A stretch of 48,482 nt of DNA from Streptomyces malaysiense (GTDB lineage Bacteria > Actinomycetota > Actinomycetes > Streptomycetales > Streptomycetaceae), in contig NZ_LBDA02000042.1 of the NCBI RefSeq assembly GCF_000980885.2, positions 1-48,482 of the forward strand. The letters are read 5' to 3'. The notes under the pieces are model-generated. The model did not search any database. It was not told where the DNA came from and saw nothing but the letters and a program-made list of their open reading frames with translations. Shown here one piece after another: positions 1 through 7,694 of this stretch. Position numbers and translations under genes: made by a program. Every line of letters begins with the position of its first letter. Within the stretch, counting starts at the first letter, position 1.

Positions 1-1066
1 GTGTGGGAGTGGGGGGTGTGGAGGGGGGCGGCGGTACGGCGGGCGGGGGCGGTGCCGGGTCGGCGGCCGGGGGCGGGATCCGTAAGTTCCCGGTGTCGTA
101 CGGGGAGCCGGTGTCCGGGAGGGAGCCGGTGCCGGCGGGGGTGTCCGTGACCGGCGGCGGGGCGGTGCCGGTCCTCGGGGAGCTCTTCAGCGGACCGTTC
201 GGCCCGAAACCCGGCGGCAGGTCTGGGAGTTGGTCGAAGATCTCGATCGGCTCGTCGTCCAGGTCCGGCTCCGGCAGGAGTTCGATGACCGGGGCGAGCG
301 ACTTGCGGGCCCCCGTGGCCGAGCGGTACCGCGCCTGTGGATCGGGCTGCAGCAGCGTGGCGACGACCTCCCACAGCGGTCCGGGGATGCCCTGGGGCGC
401 GACCGGGGTGCCGTGCTCGGTGAAGTACCGCACGAGTTCCATGGCGTCGGGTTTGGCGCCTTCGAGCAGATAGACGGCGACGAGACCCACCGCGAACAGG
501 TCGGCGGTGAAGTCCGGTTCGGCGCCCGCCAGTTGTTCCGGGGCGAGATAACCGGGGGTGCCCACCACGAGGTTGGTCTCGGTCAGGCGCGGCTCCCCGA
601 AACGCATGGCGATGCCGAAGTCCCCGAGCCGCAGCCGGGGCCTGCCGGTTCCGGTCGCCTCCAGAAGGATGTTGGCGGGTTTGACGTCCCGGTGCACGAC
701 GCCCTCCGCGTGCACGGCGGCGAGCCCGGACAGCAGCTGGTCGAGCAGGACGCAGACGAACGCCGGCGGCAGGGGTCCGTAGTCGTTGACGAGGCGGACG
801 AGGGAGCCGCCCGCGACCAGGTCCATGGTGAACAGCACCTGGTCGTCGTCGGCGGCCCAGCTGGCCGGGGCGAGCACATGGGGGTGGTCGATCCGCAGTG
901 CCTGCTCGCGCACGAAGCGCAGGAGGGAGTGGGCGTCGCGCTGCTGGAGCACCTTGGCGGCCACATAGCGCCGCCGCCGGTGGTCCCAGACGCGCCATAC
1001 GTCGCCCGCGCCGCCGCGCCCGATCGGGTCGGCCAGTTCGTACCGGCCGTTGAACACCTCACCCAT
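1..1066 (-). CDS. Ser/Thr protein kinase, C-terminus cut by window edge
   Basis: The reading frame is open from the ATG at 1066 to base 1, giving at least 355 residues. It is a Hanks-type kinase. The Gly-rich loop GRGGAG is near residue 16, the ATP Lys is K38 in VAAKVL, the catalytic loop HRDVKPANILL has D127, DFG is at 149-151, and APEQ lies near 175. After about residue 270 the chain becomes Pro/Thr/Gly-rich and disordered; whether a membrane segment or sensor domain follows lies outside the window. It shares direction with the helix-turn-helix gene 66 bp upstream, so the two are probably co-transcribed. The substrate cannot be read from the sequence. The protein-kinase call is firm; the biological role is unknown. 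Confidence 0.9.
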   Translation of the reverse strand, partial: MGEVFNGRYELADPIGRGGAGDVWRVWDHRRRRYVAAKVLQQRDAHSLLRFVREQALRIDHPHVLAPASWAADDDQVLFTMDLVAGGSLVRLVNDYGPLPPAFVCVLLDQLLSGLAAVHAEGVVHRDVKPANILLEATGTGRPRLRLGDFGIAMRFGEPRLTETNLVVGTPGYLAPEQLAGAEPDFTADLFAVGLVAVYLLEGAKPDAMELVRYFTEHGTPVAPQGIPGPLWEVVATLLQPDPQARYRSATGARKSLAPVIELLPEPDLDDEPIEIFDQLPDLPPGFGPNGPLKSSPRTGTAPPPVTDTPAGTGSLPDTGSPYDTGNLRIPPPAADPAPPPPAVPPPPSTPPTPT

Positions 1067-1132
1067 GACTGCCGCAGCTCCTCCCCCTCGGGCTCCCGCC
1101 CCTGCCGGCTTCCCCTCGCGCCGGGCGGGCGC

Positions 1133-1681
1133 TCAGTTCTGGTGCGACTGGTAGTGCGCGACCGCGTCGGCGGTGCGGCCGGCACCGTAGACCCGCAGGA
1201 ACTCGGCGAGTTCGGGCTGGGTCGGGGCGAGCGCGTCCGCGGCCTCGATGATGTCGCTCGCGGCGGCCACCGAGCGCAGCAGCGACTGGATCTCGCGGAC
1301 GACCCGCTTGACGGTGGGCGCGCCCGAACCGTTCGTGGTGTGCGTGGTGTTGCTCAGCACCGAGCCTCCCTGGGACTTCTTGATCTCGTCCATCCGCTCG
1401 GTCGCCTCGGCGGCGCTGACGCTGCCGTCCGCCACCTGCGCCGCCAGCTCCTGGAGCAGCTGTACCCGCTGGACCACCGCGGGATTGCCGATCTTGGCGC
1501 GCTGTCCGCTCATCAGCTGCGAGAGCATCGGAGCGGACAGCCCCAGAACCGCCGCGAGACGGGCCTGGTTGAGCCCGAGATCGTCGATCAGCTTACGGAA
1601 GAGCGCCCCCAGCGGCTCCCCGTACCAGTTCCGCTGAAGCTCTCTCGCTCTCGTGGTGGCTTCCTGCTGTGCGGCGTCCAT
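1133..1681 (-). CDS. XRE-like helix-turn-helix transcriptional regulator
   Basis: This is a 182-residue protein starting at ATG 1681 with SD GGGGAGA about 4 nt upstream. Residues about 20-65 form a helix-turn-helix of Cro/CI type (LNQARLAAVLGLSAPMLSQLMSG), followed by helical segments and a C-terminal part of unknown fold. It is a soluble DNA-binding protein. A perfect 14-bp inverted repeat begins 27 nt upstream of the start and is a likely autoregulatory operator. The downstream gene is the Ser/Thr kinase, so the regulator could be its phosphorylation target; this is inference from neighbourhood only. Confidence 0.82.
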   Translation of the reverse strand: MDAAQQEATTRARELQRNWYGEPLGALFRKLIDDLGLNQARLAAVLGLSAPMLSQLMSGQRAKIGNPAVVQRVQLLQELAAQVADGSVSAAEATERMDEIKKSQGGSVLSNTTHTTNGSGAPTVKRVVREIQSLLRSVAAASDIIEAADALAPTQPELAEFLRVYGAGRTADAVAHYQSHQN

Positions 1682-1707
1682 TGCGTCTCCCCATCGCTTC
1701 CCCTGAA

Positions 1708-1737
1708 AACCGTGGTTCGCTGTAGCGAACCACGGTT
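1708..1737. promoter_or_regulatory. Perfect palindrome upstream of HTH gene, candidate operator
   Basis: Two 14-nt arms (AACCGTGGTTCGCT and its exact complement) are separated by GT. The site lies just upstream of the SD of the helix-turn-helix gene and about 127 bp before the divergent tRNA-Ala. It has no U-tract and sits in a promoter position, so an operator for the adjacent regulator is more likely than a terminator. Confidence 0.6.
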
Positions 1738-1782
1738 GAGCATCTTACGGAGCGTGGTCATCCGTGGGGACCCCCAATCTTT

Positions 1783-1813
1783 TTGCGGGATACGGGGGGT
1801 GACCCGGTAGTCT
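1783..1813 (+). promoter_or_regulatory. Possible tRNA-Ala promoter
   Basis: TTGCGG at 1783-1788 and TAGTCT at 1808-1813 resemble -35 and -10 boxes with a slightly long 19-nt spacer, ending 50 bp before the tRNA. This is weak, position-based evidence. Confidence 0.3.
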
Positions 1814-1863
1814 GGTCCCCGGCACCGGCCGGGACACCCCCTTCCGGGCGCCACCCCCTTCCC

Positions 1864-1936
1864 GGGGCCTTAGCTCAGTTGGTAGAGCGCCGTCTTTGCA
1901 TGGCGGATGTCAGGGGTTCGACTCCCCTAGGCTCCA
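1864..1936 (+). tRNA. tRNA-Ala(UGC)
   Basis: The 73-nt cloverleaf has acceptor stem GGGGCCT/AGGCTCC (one G-T pair), D arm GCTC/GAGC, anticodon stem CCGTC/GGCGG with loop TTTGCAT (anticodon TGC at 1897-1899), and T arm around GGTTCGACTCC. The discriminator base is A1936. CCA is not encoded. It is followed immediately by a strong terminator. Confidence 0.96.
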
Positions 1937-1942
1937 CTCTTC

Positions 1943-1986
1943 GAGAGGCCCCCTGACCTGCGAAAACGCAGGTCAGGGGGCCTCTC
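1943..1986 (+). terminator. Strong hairpin terminator after tRNA-Ala
   Basis: A perfect 20-bp stem (1943-1962 with 1967-1986) has an AAAA loop. It lacks a T-tract, as is common in Streptomyces. It ends the tRNA transcript and may also act on transcripts from the opposite strand. Confidence 0.85.
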
Positions 1987-2092
1987 CGTGCGCATGGCGG
2001 CGACACCGTGTCAACCCGACGAGTACCCCACCGAGCCGGCGCGCCGGCTCAGGAAACCCGGAGGGACCCCGTGCGCGAGCGCCGGGGATCCC

Positions 2093-3865
2093 TCAGCCGG
2101 TGGGGGGCGGCGAGTAGCCGTAGCCCTGTTGCGGACGGGGCGCCGGGGGGTACTGCCCTGGTGGCCCGTAGGGGCCGTGCGGGCTGCTGTACGGGCCGGG
2201 CTGCGCGGGGGTGCCGTACGGGGAGGGGACGGGGGGCTGGTTCTCGCTGCCGCCGGTCCATGGACGCTGCGCCTGCCGGGCGCGCGCGAAGTCCTCGGCG
2301 ACCATCGCCGACAGGTTGAAGTACGCCTCGCGGGTCTTGGGGCGCATCCTGTCGAGGTCGACCTCCGCACCGGCCGCCAGATGCTCGTCGAACGGCACCA
2401 CCTGCACCCCGCGGCAGCGGGTGCGGAAGTGGGCCACGATGTCGTCGACCTTGACCGCCTTGCCGGTCTCGCGCACTCCGGAGACGACGGTGACGCTGCG
2501 CGCGACCAGCTCGGCGTAGCCGTGCGCGGACAGCCAGTCCATGGTGGTGCTCGCGCTGGAGGCACCGTCCACCGACGGCGTCGAGACGATGATGAGCTGG
2601 TCGGCCAGGTCCAGCACGCCGCGCATGGCGCTGTACAGCAGACCCGTTCCGGAGTCGGTGAGGATCACCGGGTACTGGCGGCCCAGCACGTCGATGGCCC
2701 GCCGGTAGTCGTCGTCGTTGAACGTGGTGGACACCGCGGGGTCCACGTCGTTGGCGATGATCTCCAGGCCCGAGGGGGCCCGCGAGGTGAACCGCTGGAT
2801 GTCCAGATAGCTGTTGATGTACGGGATCGCCTGGACCAGGTCGCGGATCGTCGCGCCCGTCTCCCGGCGCACCCGGCGGCCGAGCGTGCCGGCGTCCGGG
2901 TTGGCGTCGATCGCCAGGATCTTGTCCTGTCGCTCGCTGGCCAGCGTCGCGCCCAGGGCGGTGGTCGTGGTGGTCTTGCCCACCCCGCCCTTGAGGCTGA
3001 TCACCCCGATCCGGTAGCACGAGAGGACCGGAGTGCGGATCAGCTCCAGCTTGCGCCGCCGCTCCGCCTCCTCCTTCTTGCCGCCGATCCTGAACCGGGA
3101 CGACTGGGCGTTGGCACCCGGCTTCCTCTGCTTCGGCTGGTTGCGCAGCAGCCGGTCCGAGGACAGCTCCACCGCGGCGGTGTACCCCAGGGGCATGCCG
3201 CCCTGCCCGGGATGCGCGCGCTGGTCCGCGGTGGCGTCGGGCCAACCGCCCGCGGGCGGGACGACCGGGCCGAAGCCCTGCGGCGCCGCGGGCTGCTGGG
3301 CCCGGGGGTCGCCGGGGACGCCGTCCGGCTTCGGGCCGTCCGCCGGCGGCACCGGCTGGGCGGGGGGCGCGGGGTGGCCGTGTACGGCCTGCGCGGGCAG
3401 TGCCCGCGTCGCTCCCGTGGCGTCGGACCGGCCCTGTTCACTCGGCAGGTGGCCGGAACCGTCCTGGCCGCCCTGGTGCCGGGCCGGTGTATTTGGCGCC
3501 GGAGCCCGCGGTACGGCCTCGGGCATCGACTGCACCGGCCCGAACACTCCGGCCGGACCCGCTTCCCCGGCCGGGACGTCCGGCACCGCTTTTTCCGGTT
3601 CGGCGCTCTCCGGTTCGGCGCTCTCCGGTTCGGCGCTCTCCGGCTCGGCCGAAGAGCCCGGCGCCCGGTACCCGGGCGGCACCGCGTCCTCGGGCTCCGC
3701 GCTCTCCGGCTCGTCGGCGTCCGGTGCGCTCACCGTGTACCAGGATTGCAGCCGCAGGCCGAACCGGAGTTCACGGGTGCTGAACTCACTGGTGTACTCG
3801 GACTCCGACTCGTCATCGACGGGACCGGCTCCGCCCGCGCGGCTGTTGTCCCGGTCGTTGCTCAA
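2093..3865 (-). CDS. ParA/MinD-like P-loop ATPase with long disordered N-terminus
   Basis: This is a 590-residue protein starting at TTG 3865, supported by SD AGGAGG 7 nt upstream. Residues 1-250 are acidic, then Pro/Ala/Gly-rich and disordered, with a repeated ESAEP motif near 74-92. Residues about 280-530 form a MinD/ParA-type ATPase with deviant Walker A KGGVGKTTTT (292-301), then LAIDANPDAGTLG and later VILTDSGTGL. The C-terminal tail is Pro/Tyr/Gly-rich. The family positions or partitions cargo, or supports secretion (such ATPases occur beside type VII systems); no such partner is visible here. A small membrane protein gene lies 39 bp upstream in the same direction. The cellular role is unknown. 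Confidence 0.82.
   Translation of the reverse strand: MSNDRDNSRAGGAGPVDDESESEYTSEFSTRELRFGLRLQSWYTVSAPDADEPESAEPEDAVPPGYRAPGSSAEPESAEPESAEPESAEPEKAVPDVPAGEAGPAGVFGPVQSMPEAVPRAPAPNTPARHQGGQDGSGHLPSEQGRSDATGATRALPAQAVHGHPAPPAQPVPPADGPKPDGVPGDPRAQQPAAPQGFGPVVPPAGGWPDATADQRAHPGQGGMPLGYTAAVELSSDRLLRNQPKQRKPGANAQSSRFRIGGKKEEAERRRKLELIRTPVLSCYRIGVISLKGGVGKTTTTTALGATLASERQDKILAIDANPDAGTLGRRVRRETGATIRDLVQAIPYINSYLDIQRFTSRAPSGLEIIANDVDPAVSTTFNDDDYRRAIDVLGRQYPVILTDSGTGLLYSAMRGVLDLADQLIIVSTPSVDGASSASTTMDWLSAHGYAELVARSVTVVSGVRETGKAVKVDDIVAHFRTRCRGVQVVPFDEHLAAGAEVDLDRMRPKTREAYFNLSAMVAEDFARARQAQRPWTGGSENQPPVPSPYGTPAQPGPYSSPHGPYGPPGQYPPAPRPQQGYGYSPPPTG
3595..3654. repeat. 15-nt tandem repeat within ParA-like gene
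   Basis: Three exact copies of CCGGTTCGGCGCTCT and a diverged fourth encode the acidic pentapeptide ESAEP on the minus strand. The repeat keeps frame and lies in the disordered N-terminal region, so copy-number variation between strains would be tolerated. Confidence 0.85.
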
Positions 3866-3904
3866 AACTCCTCCTGGTCCGCTGTCCCCGACGCCGGCGC
3901 CGCC

Positions 3905-4102
3905 TCAGCGGCGGTTGCGCTGCCGAGGGGCCCGGCGCGGTGTGGCGCCCTCGGCGCCGCCCCTGGTCATGGTGTAGACCATGCTGCTGAGCATGCCGCC
4001 GACGACGATCACGACGAACCCGACGGTGGTGTTGACGAGGAAGCCGACGAGGATGGCCGCGGCGTACACGACCGGGGTGATGCGGCGCAGGTTCTGGTTC
4101 AA
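3905..4102 (-). CDS. Small two-helix membrane protein
   Basis: This 65-residue protein starts at TTG 4102, with SD AGGAAGGA 7 nt upstream; a longer open frame reaching 4378 has no good SD and overlaps the 3' end of the radical SAM gene. Two adjacent hydrophobic segments (about residues 8-24 and 26-42, ITPVVYAAAILVGF and GFVVIVVGGMLSSMVY) are followed by a basic tail rich in Arg. It sits 39 bp upstream of the ParA-like ATPase gene in the same direction, so the two may form an operon. No function is recognised. Confidence 0.7.
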   Translation of the reverse strand: MNQNLRRITPVVYAAAILVGFLVNTTVGFVVIVVGGMLSSMVYTMTRGGAEGATPRRAPRQRNRR

Positions 4103-4163
4103 GGCGGGGTCCTTCCTGAGGGTGGATTCTGCGAGGGCGTCACGAGGGGGCGGTCTGGACCGG

Positions 4164-6254
4164 TCAGGGAACCGCGATGCTCCTGCGGTCTCCCTGTTCC
4201 GGTGTGCACTGGTTGTCGAGGCGCATGTTGACATCGTGCAGGGGGCGTCCGCTGCCGTGCCAGACCGAGAGAGAGTATGCGCTGAACGGGTAACGGCTCC
4301 TGGACTCGGGAACCTCGATCCGGACATGCACCAGATCTTCACCGGAGGCGGCCACCGGAGCTCCGACGGGGACGTCACCGTACGTCCTCAGGAGTTCGAA
4401 CTGAGCCTTCGGCAGCGCGAGTTCGTGGCGCTCGACCTTCCCGTGGATACCGGCGCGGAACACCGCCGCCGCCGCCAGGTCCAGGTCCCTGACCATGTCG
4501 AGTTCGGCACGGTCCGGCAGCGTGCGCCCCTCGGACGTGAGCGCTTCGTACAGGAAGTCCACGGCGGCCCGGGTGTAGCGCGCGGCGCGCTCCTCATCGC
4601 CGACGATGCGCCGCAGGATCGCCTGGTAGTGCACTTCCTCGTGGATGACGGGGCGCCCGATGTACCCGTACAGCCGGGCCCGGTCGAAGCTCTCGGGCTC
4701 GCGCCAGGACCGGGCGTAGTCGGCCATCAGGAAGGAGAGCAGGGGATCCTCCCCGCCGCCCTCGTGGAGGAACGAGCCGAGCAGCTCCACCAGGTCCACC
4801 GTGCGCACCCCGGAGGTCTCCGCGAGCACCCGCAGCGTCGACCGGAGCAGGCACTTGTGGAAGAGCGTCAGCGGGATGCGGAACGCCATCCCGCTCAGCC
4901 AGTCCTCGAACGACATCTGGGAGTGCTCGATCACGACGTCGGCGAGCAGGTCCGTGTTGCCGGGGTCGCAGGGCACGTGTCTGGTGCGCAGCCCGTGGAC
5001 ATCGCGGAAGCGGTCGTGGGTGTAGTCGGTGTTGTTGAGCAGCAGCAGGGGGTAGACGACGGGTGCGCCACCCGAGGCGATCGCCTCCTCGATCCCGGCC
5101 ATGTGGGTGGCGAGGGACTCGCCGGGCAGGCCCCAGATGAGGTCCGTGTACGTCGGGATGTTCTCGGCCCGGAACTGGGTCTGCATGCGGCGGTAGTTGT
5201 CGACCCGGATGTTGCGCCGGTTGGCGATCTGGAGCACGTCGGCGTCGAAGGACTGCGCCGACAGGGTGATGGCCCCGGTCAGTCCGGCCCGGTACAGGAG
5301 CCCCGCGATCTCCACGACCCGGCCATTGGTGTTCTTCGCCCAGTTCGTCATCACCAGCAGCCGCTTTCCGTGGCGCCGGCACAGTTCCACGATGTGGCGG
5401 GCGATGTCCACATCACGCGCGACGATGCCGAAGTTGGCGTCGGCGATGAACAGTTGGGTGCCGTCGGCGGCGACCCGGACGATGCGCTCCAGTTCGTCCC
5501 GGATGCGGTCCATGGGGAACTGGCGGACCTTGGAGTTGGTGGCACCGCCCCAGTAGCAGAAGGCGCAGGAGTAGGGGCACCCTCGGTTGGTCTCGTACAC
5601 CAGCATCCGGGAGCGCGCGATGTCCTCGTCGCTCCAGGTTGTGCCGAGCAGCGGCGAGGGCAACTCGCCGAGGTCCGCGATCCGGGGGGCGTCGGCGGTG
5701 GTGACGACCTCGCCGCCGGCGGAGCGGTAGCTGATGCCGGGCACGGCCGCCATCTCGGCGTCGGCGGTGGCCGGGTCCTCGTGGCGCAGGAACACCCGCA
5801 GCAGGTCCCGGAAGCGCAGCTCCCCCTCGCCGTGGACGAGGACGTCGACCCAGGGGGCCTCGGTGAACAGCACCTGCTGCTGGTGCGTCACGTCGTTTCC
5901 GCCGACCACGATGCGGCAGCGGGGCCAGCGCTCCTTGATCCGGCGGGCCAGTTCGAGCGTGCTGGGCCGGTTCCAGAAGTAGACGGTGAAGGCGACCACC
6001 AGAGGATCCCGCAGCGCGCCCAACACCTTGGCACACGTGGCTTCGAAGGCGTTCGCGCCCTGCATGTGCACGTGTTTGGTGAAGGAGCATGCCTCGGCGA
6101 TCTCCGGGTCGGCCTCGGCGGCGGCCTGAAGGTAGCCCAGCACGGAGCTGTAGCGGACGCCGGGCATCACGGTCAGCTCCACCAGGTGCGCCTGGCGCCG
6201 TCCCGCCACGGCAGGGGGCTGCCCGAGTCCGGCCGGCAGGTCGGCTGACGTCAT
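4164..6254 (-). CDS. B12-binding-type radical SAM enzyme, RiPP tailoring
   Basis: This is a 696-residue protein. Residues about 20-145 resemble a cobalamin-binding Rossmann domain (IVVGGND at 115-121), but the usual B12 lower-ligand motif DxHxxG is not visible. The radical SAM core starts near 215, with the 4Fe-4S motif NRGCPYSCAFCYWGG (C226, C230, C233). A C-terminal region of about 200 residues has no recognised motif. Relatives catalyse radical methylation or other C-H chemistry on peptides. The gene lies downstream of precursor 1 on the same strand, beyond a hairpin, so a role in modifying the core peptide (for example C-methylation) is inferred. The radical SAM family call is firm; the exact reaction is not. 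Confidence 0.85.
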   Translation of the reverse strand: MTSADLPAGLGQPPAVAGRRQAHLVELTVMPGVRYSSVLGYLQAAAEADPEIAEACSFTKHVHMQGANAFEATCAKVLGALRDPLVVAFTVYFWNRPSTLELARRIKERWPRCRIVVGGNDVTHQQQVLFTEAPWVDVLVHGEGELRFRDLLRVFLRHEDPATADAEMAAVPGISYRSAGGEVVTTADAPRIADLGELPSPLLGTTWSDEDIARSRMLVYETNRGCPYSCAFCYWGGATNSKVRQFPMDRIRDELERIVRVAADGTQLFIADANFGIVARDVDIARHIVELCRRHGKRLLVMTNWAKNTNGRVVEIAGLLYRAGLTGAITLSAQSFDADVLQIANRRNIRVDNYRRMQTQFRAENIPTYTDLIWGLPGESLATHMAGIEEAIASGGAPVVYPLLLLNNTDYTHDRFRDVHGLRTRHVPCDPGNTDLLADVVIEHSQMSFEDWLSGMAFRIPLTLFHKCLLRSTLRVLAETSGVRTVDLVELLGSFLHEGGGEDPLLSFLMADYARSWREPESFDRARLYGYIGRPVIHEEVHYQAILRRIVGDEERAARYTRAAVDFLYEALTSEGRTLPDRAELDMVRDLDLAAAAVFRAGIHGKVERHELALPKAQFELLRTYGDVPVGAPVAASGEDLVHVRIEVPESRSRYPFSAYSLSVWHGSGRPLHDVNMRLDNQCTPEQGDRRSIAVP

Positions 6255-6297
6255 TCCTCGAACCCTTCTCGATCTCAGTTGCGTTGGCCGGTCCGCC

Positions 6298-6351
6298 GGA
6301 ACCGCCGGCCGTGACGGACGAGCTCTCCGTCCGTCACGGCCGGCGGGTTCC
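6298..6351 (-). terminator. Hairpin between precursor 1 and radical SAM gene
   Basis: A 16-bp perfect stem is extended by 6 bp across one bulged G, around a 9-nt loop. It begins 12 nt after the precursor 1 stop codon and ends 44 bp before the radical SAM start. It probably stabilises the precursor mRNA 3' end and lets only part of transcription continue. Confidence 0.7.
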
Positions 6352-6362
6352 GCGGTGCCGGA

Positions 6363-6722
6363 TCAGGTGCAGGTGCAGCACGGCGAGCAGCAGCAGCAGT
6401 AGCTGTCGCCGCCTGCCACGGCCTCCAGGTCGGCCTCGGACAGCTCACGGTCCTCGATCTGCGGCGAGCTGGGCACCCGCAGTTCGTAGACACCGCTCGC
6501 CTTGCCGGCGGCCCAGAGGGCCACCTGGGACTCCAGGTCGGGGTCGCCCCCTATCTCCCGCACGATGCGCACGGTGGCGTTCGCCGGCAGCTCCAGGCCC
6601 TGCTCGGCCAGCGCGGTGCGCGGGTTCTGCTCCAGCTTCGTGACGTAGTCGTCGTCCGACCACGCGGCCGTCAGCACCTTGGTGTAAGCGCTGACGAACG
6701 CCGACCTCTCTCGGGGTTCCAT
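6363..6722 (-). CDS. NHLP-type RiPP precursor peptide 1 (polythiazole core)
   Basis: The 119-residue precursor starts at ATG 6722 with SD AAGGAG 4 nt upstream. Residues 1-105 form a nitrile-hydratase-alpha-like leader (NHLP family) ending in LEAVAGG, a double-Gly site for a C39 peptidase. The predicted core is DSYCCCCSPCCTCT: seven Cys, two Ser and two Thr in 14 residues. Cys, Ser and Thr are the substrates of YcaO cyclodehydratases, and both a YcaO and a SagB-type dehydrogenase are encoded nearby, so the Cys residues should become thiazoles. The leader matches that of precursor 2 at 99 of 105 positions. The precursor role is strongly supported; which residues are modified is inference. Confidence 0.92.
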   Translation of the reverse strand: MEPRERSAFVSAYTKVLTAAWSDDDYVTKLEQNPRTALAEQGLELPANATVRIVREIGGDPDLESQVALWAAGKASGVYELRVPSSPQIEDRELSEADLEAVAGGDSYCCCCSPCCTCT

Positions 6723-6763
6723 GGTTCTCCTTGTCGCTCGATGGTTTGCCGGGCGTCGCGGTC

Positions 6764-6799
6764 GACTCCCGGATGGTCCGGCCCGAAGGGCCGGGAGTC
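6764..6799 (-). terminator. Hairpin between ABC permease gene and precursor 1
   Basis: Outer arms GACTCCCGG (6764-6772) and CCGGGAGTC (6791-6799) flank an alternative inner 7-bp stem CCGGCCC/GGGCCGG with a GAA loop. It follows the permease stop codon and precedes precursor 1 by about 42 nt, leaving little room for a separate precursor 1 promoter. Partial read-through is likely. Confidence 0.55.
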
Positions 6800-6827
6800 T
6801 GGGACACGGGCCACACGGCGGGGCCCG

Positions 6828-7694
6828 TCAGCGGACTTTCTTGGCCCGCTCCCACTTGAAGGCCACCAGGCTCAGCAGCAGCCCGGCCACGCACCAGGCG
6901 CCGAGGATCAGAGCCGTACGCCCGTGTTCCCAGCTGCCGGCCGGCTCGGCCTGCTGGAAGGAGTCGGACAGGAACGCCGAACGCAGGCCCTGGGCCATCC
7001 ACTTGAGCGGGAAGCAGCTCGCCACCACCTGCATGGGTTTGGGGAGCTGGGTGAAGACGAAGAACACTCCTGAGATGAGCTGGAGTGCCAGGTAGGGCAG
7101 TTGGACCACGGGCGCCGCGGCACGCGCGTTCGGCGCCACCCGGCTGTAGGCGATGCCGAGGAACGAGCAGGCGACGATGCCGAGGACGACCACCCAGGCG
7201 AACGTGAACCACCGCGCCCCGGTGTTCGGCAGGTGCAGCCCGAACAGGGTCACGCCGACGGTCAGCAGCACCACGGTCTCCAGCACCCCGGTGACGAAGG
7301 CCTGGGCGATCTTGCCCAGGAAGTACGACACCGGCGACATGGGGGTCGCGGCCAGCCGGCGCAGGGTGCCGTCATCGCGCTCGATGGCGATGGCGACGGC
7401 GAGGCTGGAGAAGGTGGTGCTCATGATGCCGGAGGCGATGATGCCGGCGATCAGCACCTGCTTCATGGGAGTGTGGGTGCCGGGGGCGTCGCCGCTGAAG
7501 ATGCCGCCGAAGATCAGCAGCAGCACCAGCGGCAGGGCGAAGGTGAAGATCACCGCCTGCCGGTTGCGGAAGTAGCACTTCACCTCGATGCCGGCGCGGG
7601 CGGCCGCCACTCGCACGACCGAGGGCATCCGCCGCTCGCGCGCGGGGGGCTCGGCCCGGTTCCCCGCAGCCGTGGTTTCGAATCCGCCAGTCAT
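6828..7694 (-). CDS. ABC-2 type (DRR-like) transporter permease
   Basis: This 288-residue membrane protein starts at ATG 7694, overlapping the ATPase stop codon as ATGA; longer open frames on this strand run through the ATPase gene and are spurious. Six hydrophobic segments are visible, starting with AVIFTFALPLVLLLIFGGIF, and the loop contains the LRRLAATPMS motif typical of ABC-2 permeases of the DrrB/YadH type. It forms an exporter with the preceding ATPase. Its place between two RiPP precursor genes suggests self-resistance or drug efflux, separate from the dedicated NHLM exporter on the other strand. Confidence 0.88.
   Translation of the reverse strand: MTGGFETTAAGNRAEPPARERRMPSVVRVAAARAGIEVKCYFRNRQAVIFTFALPLVLLLIFGGIFSGDAPGTHTPMKQVLIAGIIASGIMSTTFSSLAVAIAIERDDGTLRRLAATPMSPVSYFLGKIAQAFVTGVLETVVLLTVGVTLFGLHLPNTGARWFTFAWVVVLGIVACSFLGIAYSRVAPNARAAAPVVQLPYLALQLISGVFFVFTQLPKPMQVVASCFPLKWMAQGLRSAFLSDSFQQAEPAGSWEHGRTALILGAWCVAGLLLSLVAFKWERAKKVR

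Noticed and set aside
230..1810. 526-residue plus-strand open frame over the kinase and HTH genes
   Set aside because: It reads antisense through two genes with clear domains and has no SD.
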